NCBI GenBank assembly: GCA_027450125.1
Contig: DAIDKG010000280.1
Span: forward strand, 1 to 9,257
Length of the DNA: 9,257 nucleotides
Origin: Bordetella sp.
GTDB lineage: Bacteria; Pseudomonadota; Gammaproteobacteria; Burkholderiales; Burkholderiaceae_B
Direction: 5' to 3'
The translations under genes were made by a program, and so were the position numbers. Positions 1 to 8,119 of this stretch are shown piece after piece. The notes under the pieces are model-generated. The model made no database searches and had not been told where the DNA came from. It saw only the letters and a list, made by a program, of their open reading frames with translations. How positions within the stretch are numbered: the first letter of the stretch is position 1; every line of letters begins with the position of its first letter.

Positions 1-1368
1 ATCAAGACGGTCATGCGCGAGAACGCGGGCCGCATGCGGCCAGGCGATGCCTATGTGGTCAACGACCCCTACAACGGCGGCACGCACCTGCCCGACCTGA
101 CGGTGATCACCCCCGTATTCGACCGCGACGCGCGGGAGATCCTGTTCTACGTGGGCTCGCGCGGCCACCACGCGGACATCGGCGGCACCACGCCGGGCTC
201 GATGCCGCCCGATTCGCGCACGGTGCAGGAAGAAGGGGTGCTCTTCACCAACTTCCAGCTGGTGCGTGACGGCGAGTTCCGCGAACATGCCGTGCGCGAG
301 GTGCTGGCCTCGGGCCGATGGCCGGCCCGCAATCCCGACCAGAACATCGCCGACATGCAGGCCCAGATCGCCGCCAATGAAAAGGGCGTGCGCGAACTGC
401 TCAGGATGTGCGATCACTTCGGCCTGGACGTCGTGCGCGCCTATATGGGGCACGTGCAGGACAACGCCGAGGAGGCCGTGCGCCGCGTGATCTCGGTGCT
501 CAAGGACGGCAGCTACGAATATCCGCTGGACAACGGCGCGGTCATCAGGGTGGCGGTCAGGGTCGACGCGGCCGCCCGCACTGCCCAGGTAGATTTCACC
601 GGCACCTCGATGCAGCTGGACAACAACTTCAACGCGCCCGGCTCGATCTCGGTGGCGGCGGTGCTGTACGTGTTCCGCACGCTGGTCGAGGACGACATTC
701 CCATGAATGCGGGTTGCCTCAAACCCATCGAGATCATCGTGCCGGAAGGCTCCATGCTGCGGCCCCGTCCGCCAGCCTCGGTGGTGGCCGGCAACGTCGA
801 GACTTCGATGTGCGTGGTCAACGCGCTCTATGGCGCACTGGGCGTGCTGGCGGCGAGCCAGGGCACCATGAACAACTTCACCTTCGGCAACGAGCGCTAC
901 CAGTACTACGAGACGATCTCGGGCGGAACGGGGGCAGGCCCGCTGCGCATCGACGCGACCGGCCCCGCGGACGACGGGTTCGACGGCACCTCGGTCGTCC
1001 AGGCGCACATGACGAACTCGCGCCTGACCGATCCCGAAGTGCTGGAATTGCGCTTTCCAGTGAGGCTGGATTCGTACGCGATACGCCCGCGCTCGGGCGG
1101 AAAGGGGCGCTACCGGGGCGGCGACGGCGGCATCCGGCGCATCCGTTTCCTGGAAGACATGACGGCGGCCATTTTGTCCAACAACCGCCGCCATGCGCCT
1201 TTCGGCCTGGCAGGCGGCTCGGCCGCCATGATGGGGCGAAATTATGTCGAGCGCGCCGACGGCTCGGTGCAGGAGCTCGGCCCGCAGGACAGCGCGCAGC
1301 TTCATCCCGGCGACGTGTTCGTGATCGAGACGCCGGGCGGCGGCGGATATGGGCAGGAGCAGCCATGA
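1..1368 (+). CDS. hyuB: Hydantoinase B / 5-oxoprolinase-type subunit (HyuB family), 5' end outside the window
   Basis: This is the C-terminal 455 residues of a HyuB-family protein. The frame is open from base 1 with no stop, and the first ATG (13) falls inside conserved sequence, so the true start lies upstream; family members run about 520-570 residues, so roughly 80-100 are missing. Visible family motifs are VVNDPYNGGTHLPDLTVITPVF-like sequence near the left edge, a GHHADIGG segment, NFNAPGSIS, AGNVETSM, ISGGTGAG, and the C-terminal ETPGGGGYG signature. The family performs ATP-dependent opening of hydantoin or 5-oxoproline rings in the cytoplasm, usually together with a HyuA subunit, which would be expected upstream. 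Substrate cannot be read from sequence; an N-methylhydantoinase, 5-oxoprolinase or acetophenone-carboxylase-like role is possible. The stop overlaps the start of the chemoreceptor gene (ATGA, 1365-1368), indicating one transcript. Confidence 0.9.
   Translation: MKTVMRENAGRMRPGDAYVVNDPYNGGTHLPDLTVITPVFDRDAREILFYVGSRGHHADIGGTTPGSMPPDSRTVQEEGVLFTNFQLVRDGEFREHAVREVLASGRWPARNPDQNIADMQAQIAANEKGVRELLRMCDHFGLDVVRAYMGHVQDNAEEAVRRVISVLKDGSYEYPLDNGAVIRVAVRVDAAARTAQVDFTGTSMQLDNNFNAPGSISVAAVLYVFRTLVEDDIPMNAGCLKPIEIIVPEGSMLRPRPPASVVAGNVETSMCVVNALYGALGVLAASQGTMNNFTFGNERYQYYETISGGTGAGPLRIDATGPADDGFDGTSVVQAHMTNSRLTDPEVLELRFPVRLDSYAIRPRSGGKGRYRGGDGGIRRIRFLEDMTAAILSNNRRHAPFGLAGGSAAMMGRNYVERADGSVQELGPQDSAQLHPGDVFVIETPGGGGYGQEQP
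1355..1359 (+). promoter_or_regulatory. Ribosome binding site of the chemoreceptor gene
   Basis: AGGAG lies inside the last codons of hyuB, 5 bases before the ATG at 1365. It fixes the chemoreceptor start: the reading frame is open far upstream to 408, but that part is only the shadow of hyuB, and the first hydrophobic segment begins right after this ATG. Confidence 0.8.
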
Positions 1369-2955
1369 AAAAGCTGACGTTGAAGCAGACGCTGTGGGTG
1401 CCCATGCTGCTGTGCTGGCTTGCATTGCTGATCGTGACCGCGGTCAATGCCGTCGAGGCGCGCGATGCCGCGATGCAGGCGCGCCGTGCAGCCCTGGCCA
1501 ATGTCGTCGACATGTCGATGTCCATCGTCGCCGACTATGCCAAGCAGGTGCAGGCGGGCAAGCTGTCGGTCGACGAGGCGCAGAAGCAGGCCATTGCCCG
1601 CGTCGACGTGCAGCGCTACGGCACGTCCGGCTATGTGTCGATCGTGCGCGACGACCAGGTGCTGATCGACAATCCGCTGAGCCCGAAGTTCAACGGCAAG
1701 GACATGAGCAAATTCCGCGATGCCAAGGGCGGGGCGCTTTACCGGGAAATCGTCGATGCGGGCAATTCGGCGGTCGGCTCAGGCTTCATCCATTATTGGT
1801 GGCCCAAGCCCGGCGCGACCGTACCGAGCGAAAAAATCAGCTACGTCAAGCACTTCGCGCCCTGGCATTGGAATCTCATCGCCGGCGACTACATGGACGA
1901 CATTCAGGCTCAGTTCTATGCCACGCTCGAGCGCTCGGCGGGGCTGCTCGTGCTGCTGGGCGGGCTGGCGTCGCTGGTCGCATCGCGGGTCGGGCGCAAT
2001 GTCCTGCGTTCGATCGGCGGAGAGCCGTCGGCCGCGACCGCTGTCGCCAGACAGATCGCGCAAGGCGATCTCACGACCCGCATCGCGCTGCGCACCGGCG
2101 ATAAGTCCAGCCTGATGTATGCGCTGCGCGAGATGCGCGATCAGCTCGCTATCGCGATCGGGCACATCACGCACTCGACGCAGGCGATCATGGTCGCTTC
2201 CAAGGAGATCGCGGCCGGCAATCTCGACCTGTCGAGCCGCACCGAGGAACAGGCAGCGGCATTGCAGCACACCGCCGCCAGCCTGGACACGCTGACGCAG
2301 ATCGTGGCGCAGAACGCGCAGAGCGCCATCAAGGCGTCGGAACTGGCGACCAACGCGTCGGACACCGCGGCGCACAGCGGCCAGGTCGTCAACGACGTGG
2401 CCGGCAAGATGGCCGAGATCTCCGACAGCTCGAACAAGATGGGCGAGATCATCAACACCATCGAGGGTATTGCGTTTCAGACCAACATTCTGGCGTTGAA
2501 CGCCGCGGTCGAAGCAGCACGCGCCGGAGAGCAGGGGCGCGGATTCGCAGTGGTCGCGGGCGAGGTACGCCAGCTCGCGCAGCGCTGCGCCGGCGCGGCC
2601 AAGGAGATCAAGACCTTGATCGAGCAATCGATCGCACATATCGTCGCGGGCTCCAGCCTCACGGACAAGGCCGACGAAACCATGACCGGGGCCGTCGCCG
2701 AGGTGCGGCGCGTGACCGCGATCATGAGCGAAATCTCGGAGGCGTCGATGCAGCAAAGCACCGGCATCGGCGAGGTCAACCAGGCAATACGCCAGATGGA
2801 CGACGTCACGCAGCACAACGCCGCGCTGGTGGAGCAAGTGGCCGCGTCGTCCAGCTCGCTCGACGAGCAGGCGCAAATGCTGCGCCAGGCTGTCGCCGCG
2901 TTCAAGGTCGAGATGCCCGTCGCGCAGTGGGTTGCCGCTGACGCGCCTGCGAGGG

Positions 2956-2966
<11 letters not shown>
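1365..2966 (+). CDS. Methyl-accepting chemotaxis protein with periplasmic sCache_2 sensor
   Basis: A 533-residue transmembrane chemoreceptor. Residues about 10-28 form the first membrane helix. Residues about 30-185 are a periplasmic single Cache domain (sCache_2 style: RYGTSGYVSIV, NPLSPKFNGKDM, GSGFIHYWWPKPG, ISYVKHFAPWHWNLIAGDYMDD). Residues about 187-206 are the second membrane helix, followed by a HAMP linker with GGEPSAAT and IAQGDLTTRI. The rest is the cytoplasmic coiled-coil signalling domain with the highly conserved hairpin tip at 357-392 (EGIAFQTN, ALNAAVEAARAGEQGRGFAVVAGEVR), which binds CheW and CheA. Cys398 sits where Ser is usual. The tail ends ARVSP, with no NWETF-type CheR/CheB docking pentapeptide. 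It is translationally coupled to hyuB by an ATGA overlap, so its ligand may relate to that pathway's substrate (inference); sCache_2 receptors typically bind small organic acids. Its 3' end overlaps convergent spoT by 11 bp. Confidence 0.95.
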
Positions 2967-5229
<2,263 letters not shown>

Positions 5230-5235
5230 GCCGCG

Positions 5236-5240
5236 CCTCC
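5236..5240 (-). promoter_or_regulatory. Ribosome binding site of spoT
   Basis: On the minus strand a perfect GGAGG lies 6 bases before the ATG at 5229. It lies in the 21-base gap after the rpoZ stop, and it supports the long form of SpoT with its N-terminal extension. Confidence 0.8.
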
Positions 5241-5250
5241 CGGTGATGGA

Positions 5251-5454
5251 TCAGGTCGGGACTTTGCGCAGCATTTCCACGCCGGTTTGGCCGGCGGCGA
5301 TTTCGCGCAAGGCCGTGACGGTGGGCTTGTCTTTGCTGTCGATGCGCGCAGCATGGCCCTGGGCCAGCTCGCGGGCGCGATAGGTCGCGGCCAGCGTGAG
5401 CTTGAAGCGGTTGGGGATCTGGTTCAGACAGTCTTCGACGGTGATGCGGGCCAT
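5251..5454 (-). CDS. rpoZ: DNA-directed RNA polymerase omega subunit
   Basis: A 67-residue omega subunit, the short form usual in betaproteobacteria (the Escherichia coli protein has 91). The N-terminal signature [10 protein letters not shown], then [16 protein letters not shown] and the [13 protein letters not shown] segment are characteristic. Omega wraps the C-terminal part of beta prime, helps assemble core polymerase and contributes to the ppGpp binding site at the omega/beta-prime interface. It lies between gmk and spoT on the same strand, with an 82-base gap upstream and 21 bases downstream. A weak AGGT precedes the ATG at a spacing of 6. Placement next to the ppGpp synthetase is the known proteobacterial arrangement. 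Confidence 0.97.
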   Translation of the reverse strand: MARITVEDCLNQIPNRFKLTLAATYRARELAQGHAARIDSKDKPTVTALREIAAGQTGVEMLRKVPT

Positions 5455-5480
5455 GGAAATACCTGAATGGTGAAATGCGA

Positions 5481-5486
5481 ATTATG
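5481..5486 (-). promoter_or_regulatory. Possible -10 element upstream of rpoZ
   Basis: In the 82-base gmk-rpoZ gap the minus strand reads CATAAT, five of six matches to the sigma70 -10 consensus, 26 bases before the rpoZ ATG. No good -35 hexamer is found at 16-18 bases. Just upstream is a small inverted repeat, GCCGG/CCGGC with a 4-base loop (5500-5513), without a T-run, so it is not a terminator. An rpoZ-spoT promoter here is plausible but unproven. Confidence 0.25.
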
Positions 5487-5536
5487 GGAAGCGCGCCAAG
5501 CCGGGGTACCGGCAAAGCCATGCAAACATGGGCCGA

Positions 5537-6169
5537 TCAATGATCCGCCGGAATGCCCAGTTGCGCGAACAGCGAAGCATGGCGTACGGCCTGCGACGCA
5601 AAGCGCAGCCGCGCGGCGCTGATGATTTGTATCAGTTCCGCAAGGGCTACGCTAAATTCTTGATTAATAATAACATATTCGCATTCTGGCGCATGGGCGA
5701 TTTCACTGCCGGCCGCCAGCAGGCGGCGCGAGATCACATCGTCTGAATCCTGCCCGCGCGCGCGCAGGCGCTTGGCCAGTTCGTGGATGGACGGGGGCAG
5801 GATGAAGATGCCTATGGCCTTGGGAAAGCGCTGCCTGATCTGGCGGGCGCCCTGCCAGTCGATTTCCAGCAGCACGTCGCGGCCGGCGCGGGTGGTCTCG
5901 TCGATGCGATCGCGCGGCGTGCCGTAGTAGTTGCCGTGCACCTCGGCCCATTCCAGCAGCGCATCGGCGCTGCGCATGGCCAGGAAGTCCTCGACGGTGG
6001 TGAACCGGTACTCGCGGCCGTCCTGCTCGCCCGGGCGCGGCGCGCGCGTCGTGCACGAGACCGACAGTTCGATGGAGGAATCTTGATCGAGCAGCGCGCG
6101 CACCAGGCTGGACTTGCCTGCGCCGCTGGGGGCGATCACCATGAAGACGTTTCCGGGAGTATTGAGCAT
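5537..6169 (-). CDS. gmk: Guanylate kinase
   Basis: A 210-residue guanylate kinase (family usually about 205-215) that phosphorylates GMP to GDP with ATP in the cytoplasm. The P-loop is APSGAGKSS (residues 13-21). GMP-binding residues lie in [13 protein letters not shown] and GREY (Ser38, Arg42, Arg45, Tyr54) and around Glu73 and Tyr82; the [11 protein letters not shown] segment (Asp104) and an Arg-rich lid ([17 protein letters not shown]) follow. The frame extends to another ATG at 6214, giving 15 more residues ([15 protein letters not shown]). I prefer the ATG at 6169 because a TATACT -10 element lies at 6198-6203, inside that extension, and the shorter form matches family length. No clear Shine-Dalgarno is seen at either start; the leader is C-rich. 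First gene of the gmk-rpoZ-spoT cluster. A 28-base stretch (5653-5680) is strikingly AT-rich. Confidence 0.95.
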   Translation of the reverse strand: MLNTPGNVFMVIAPSGAGKSSLVRALLDQDSSIELSVSCTTRAPRPGEQDGREYRFTTVEDFLAMRSADALLEWAEVHGNYYGTPRDRIDETTRAGRDVLLEIDWQGARQIRQRFPKAIGIFILPPSIHELAKRLRARGQDSDDVISRRLLAAGSEIAHAPECEYVIINQEFSVALAELIQIISAARLRFASQAVRHASLFAQLGIPADH

Positions 6170-6197
6170 GGCGCGCGGGGGGGCTGGAATGCATGAA

Positions 6198-6203
6198 AGT
6201 ATA
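6198..6203 (-). promoter_or_regulatory. Probable -10 element of the gmk promoter
   Basis: The minus strand reads TATACT (five of six to TATAAT), predicting a transcript start near 6191 and a leader of about 22 bases before the gmk ATG at 6169. A matching -35 element is weak, suggesting activator help or an atypical promoter. The region is shared with the divergent SDR promoter. Confidence 0.5.
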
Positions 6204-6248
6204 GCCCGCCGCATGCCGCGGCCGGATGCCCATGCACGCCTGCGGCTC

Positions 6249-6257
6249 TGCTAGGAT
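6249..6257 (+). promoter_or_regulatory. Possible extended -10 promoter of the SDR gene
   Basis: TGCTAGGAT fits an extended -10 element (TGn followed by TAGGAT). It predicts a transcript start near 6264, about 39 bases before the SDR ATG. No consensus -35 is visible, as is common for extended -10 promoters. Confidence 0.35.
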
Positions 6258-6302
6258 GCGCGACATCCGTTCATAGCGACGACAGACATCAGGAGCGACT
6301 CG

Positions 6303-7079
6303 ATGGATACGACTTCTTCCGAAACGACCGGCGGCAAGGTTGCCCTGGTGACCGGCGCCGGCACCGGAATAGGCCGCGCCGTGGCGCTGGAGCTGCTGGC
6401 GCGCGGCTATCAGGTCGTGCTGGCCGGCAGGCGCGGCGAACTGCTGGAACAGACCAGGGCCGCGGCCGGCGCGGCATCGAGCCGGGCGCTGGCGGTTCCG
6501 ACCGATGTGTCCAGCGAGGATTCGGTCGGCGCGCTGTTCGAGCGCCTGCGCGTCACCTACGGCCGCATCGATGTGCTGTTCAACAATGCAGGCCGGGGCG
6601 CGCCGCCGGTGCCCATCGATGAACTGCCGGTCTCGGTGTGGCGCGAGGTGGTGGACGTCAACCTCACGGGCATGTTCCTCTGCGCCCAGGGCGCCATAAG
6701 GCTCATGAAGCGCCAGAACCCGAGGGGCGGACGCATCATCAACAACGGTTCGATTTCGGCCTACTCGCCGCGGCCGATGTCGATCGCCTACACCGCCACC
6801 AAGCACGCCGTGACGGGCCTGACCAAGACCATTTCGCTCGATTGCCGCCAGGACAATATCGCCTGCGGCCAGATCGACATCGGCAACGCCGCCACCGACA
6901 TGACCGCGCGCATGGCGACCGGCGTGCTGCAGGCGGATGGCAGCACCCGGGCGGAACCGCGCATGGACGTCGGGCATGTGGCGCGCGCCGTGGCAAATAT
7001 GGCCGAATTGCCGCTGGACACCAATGTTCAGTTCATGACCATCATGGCAACCGCCATGCCTTTTGTGGGCCGGGGCTGA
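6303..7079 (+). CDS. Short-chain dehydrogenase/reductase (SDR family)
   Basis: A 258-residue classical SDR oxidoreductase with a Rossmann fold. The nucleotide-binding motif TGAGTGIG is at 17-24, Asp68 lies in the adenine-contact position, NNAG is at 94-97, and the catalytic residues are Asn120, Ser150, Tyr163 and Lys167 (YTATK, with spacing Ser-13-Tyr-4-Lys as in the family). Arg42-Arg43 after beta strand 2 favours NADP(H) over NAD(H). The substrate cannot be told; annotation as a 3-oxoacyl-ACP reductase-like protein would be over-specific. The start is supported by AGGAG at 6291-6295, 7 bases before the ATG. The gene stands alone: divergent from gmk and followed by a strong terminator at 7100-7131. 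Confidence 0.92.
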   Translation: MDTTSSETTGGKVALVTGAGTGIGRAVALELLARGYQVVLAGRRGELLEQTRAAAGAASSRALAVPTDVSSEDSVGALFERLRVTYGRIDVLFNNAGRGAPPVPIDELPVSVWREVVDVNLTGMFLCAQGAIRLMKRQNPRGGRIINNGSISAYSPRPMSIAYTATKHAVTGLTKTISLDCRQDNIACGQIDIGNAATDMTARMATGVLQADGSTRAEPRMDVGHVARAVANMAELPLDTNVQFMTIMATAMPFVGRG

Positions 7080-7099
7080 TCCATCGGGGCACAAAGCGA

Positions 7100-7131
7100 A
7101 ACGGCCATTCATATCGAATGGCCGTTTTTTT
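7100..7131 (+). terminator. Rho-independent terminator of the SDR gene
   Basis: A perfect 11-bp stem (AACGGCCATTC, 7100-7110, with GAATGGCCGTT, 7116-7126) has a 5-base loop. The stem's last TT runs straight into five more T, giving a seven-T tract at 7125-7131. It begins 21 bases after the SDR stop. On the minus strand, the NlpC/P60 gene ends 25 bases before the hairpin, but the tract after it (TTTCGCTTTG) is weaker, so it may act in both directions with lower efficiency there. Confidence 0.93.
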
Positions 7132-7155
7132 ACATCGGGCCCGTCCGGGCCGCGG

Positions 7156-7869
7156 TCAAGGCTTTCCGGGATCGACAGCGGGCGCGGGAATATTGGCCGT
7201 ATCGTCCGCGGCGCCGGAGACGAAGGCCTGCGACGCGGGCTCGGATGCCTGGGCCACGACCTTGGAGGTCAGGTAACGCACCGCACCGGCATAATGCTTG
7301 GCCCAGTAAGACGCATCGAGGTTGTCGATGCGCACGCGCTCGCCGCGCACCGGGGCGTGGACGAACTGGTTGTCCCCGATATAGATGCCCACGTGCGAAA
7401 TGACGTTGGAGACGATCGTGCGCAGGCTCTTGTGGTGGTTGTGCCAGACGACGTGCCGGGTCTGGACGGTGCCCTTGAAAAATACCAGGTCGCCGGGCAG
7501 GAGCTGCTGGCGCGCCACGGACTTGCCGGTGGCGTGCTGCTCGCGCGCCGTGCGGGGCAGGGTCATGCCCGCCGTTTCCTGGAATACGAAGCGCACCAGG
7601 CCGCTGCAGTCGAAGCCTTCCCGGGGGTCGTCGCCGCCCCAGTGATAAAGCGTGCCGATGGCGTTCAGGCCCGTTTCGACCACGCGGTCGCGCAGGCTGA
7701 GGGCGATGTTGGTGTTGCCGGCCGGATCGTTCGCAGTGCTCAGGCCCTTCAGGGTGGGCAGAGCTTCGGTTTCGACGGCCGCGTGGGCGGGGGAGCAGAG
7801 CAGGCTGGTCGCCAACGCGGTGGCGGCCAGCAGGGATATGTAAAGCTTTTGCGTCGGCGGCGAGGTCAT
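7156..7869 (-). CDS. Exported NlpC/P60 family cysteine peptidase
   Basis: A 237-residue secreted cell-wall peptidase. Residues 1-30 form a signal peptide: Lys8, a hydrophobic core (about 9-24) and an AHA cleavage site before Ala31. Cys25 does not sit in a good lipobox, so a soluble periplasmic form is more likely than a lipoprotein. The catalytic domain holds YHWGGDDPREGFDCSGLV with nucleophile Cys88, LPRTAREQ, LLPGDLVFF, then SHVGIYIG with His159 and FVHAP with third polar residue His171. Such enzymes cut gamma-D-glutamyl-diaminopimelate bonds in peptidoglycan stem peptides. Between GDLVFFK and SHVGIYIG lie about 25 residues where Spr-like relatives have about 8; this insert is His-rich (His139, 143, 145, 146). 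The tail after residue 202 is low in complexity (Ala, Pro). No Shine-Dalgarno is clear before the ATG at 7869, whose ATGA overlaps the stop of an upstream small reading frame. Confidence 0.93.
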   Translation of the reverse strand: MTSPPTQKLYISLLAATALATSLLCSPAHAAVETEALPTLKGLSTANDPAGNTNIALSLRDRVVETGLNAIGTLYHWGGDDPREGFDCSGLVRFVFQETAGMTLPRTAREQHATGKSVARQQLLPGDLVFFKGTVQTRHVVWHNHHKSLRTIVSNVISHVGIYIGDNQFVHAPVRGERVRIDNLDASYWAKHYAGAVRYLTSKVVAQASEPASQAFVSGAADDTANIPAPAVDPGKP

Positions 7870-7903
7870 ATGGCGTCGGTAAATGAGGCGTTGATGACGG
7901 AAA

Positions 7904-7967
7904 AACTGCCGTAAAACGGCAAAAATAACGGCAGAATGCTAACCTTCAGGCCAGCAAGGAACTGCCG
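7904..7967. repeat. Repeated CTGCCG motifs (direct and inverted)
   Basis: AACTGCCG followed by A-rich sequence occurs at 7904-7911 and again at 7960-7967, 56 bases apart. An inverted copy, ACGGCAG, lies at 7928-7934 and pairs perfectly with CTGCCGT at 7906-7912. A compact hairpin, TGCCGT/ACGGCA with a 3-base loop, occupies 7907-7921. The copies lie within the predicted leader of the NlpC/P60 transcript and could be an operator set or an RNA structure. Confidence 0.45.
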
Positions 7968-8035
7968 GAAAAATAGGGTTTCAGCGCATGTTCGATGACC
8001 CGGAAGGGCGAATTTCATCACTGCGCTGCGGTCGG

Positions 8036-8041
8036 AGTATA
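8036..8041 (-). promoter_or_regulatory. Possible -10 element of the NlpC/P60 gene
   Basis: The minus strand reads TATACT, five of six to the -10 consensus, predicting a transcript start near 8029 and a leader of about 160 bases before the ATG at 7869. The -35 region at 16-18 bases does not match TTGACA well. The CTGCCG repeats would lie inside this leader. Confidence 0.4.
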
Positions 8042-8082
8042 CCGGAGAAATATGACACATGATACCAGTTTGTCTTGGTTGG

Positions 8083-8096
8083 TAACATTTATGTTA
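8083..8096. promoter_or_regulatory. Palindrome just upstream of amn, candidate operator
   Basis: TAACATTTATGTTA is a perfect 6-bp inverted repeat around a 2-base centre, ending 23 bases before the amn ATG. Its position fits a transcription-factor site overlapping the amn promoter. It has no GC-rich stem or T-run, so it is not a terminator. The binding protein is unknown. Confidence 0.35.
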
Positions 8097-8119
8097 AGTC
8101 ATTGAAATAGAGAGAATTC

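Larger units (their letters stand above)
7870..8119. other. Divergent regulatory region between the NlpC/P60 gene and amn
   Basis: This 250-base region is more AT-rich than the flanking genes and holds no convincing gene. It contains a TATACT -10 candidate for the NlpC/P60 gene, repeated CTGCCG motifs downstream of it, a TAACAT/ATGTTA palindrome near amn, and a 64-codon minus-strand reading frame (7866-8060) that overlaps the NlpC/P60 start. GAGAG at 8110-8114 probably serves as the amn ribosome binding site. Confidence 0.6.

Noticed and set aside
408..1364. Upstream extension of the chemoreceptor frame to an ATG at 408
   Set aside because: This part is Arg/Gly-rich shadow sequence overlapping hyuB in another frame. 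The membrane helix and the ribosome site place the real start at 1365.
1779..2876. 365-codon minus-strand frame opposite the chemoreceptor gene
   Set aside because: No family motif, Arg/Leu/Asp-rich composition typical of antisense frames, and it lies wholly opposite a clear chemoreceptor.
5500..5513. GCCGG/CCGGC hairpin between gmk and rpoZ as a terminator
   Set aside because: The stem is only 5 bp and no T-run follows on the minus strand, so it should not stop transcription.
5703..7112. 469-codon minus-strand frame covering gmk and the SDR gene
   Set aside because: It overlaps two genes with complete catalytic motifs and the promoter region between them, with no domain of its own.
7063..7914. 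283-codon plus-strand frame opposite the NlpC/P60 gene
   Set aside because: It would run through the strong SDR terminator and is antisense to a protein with signal peptide and catalytic triad.
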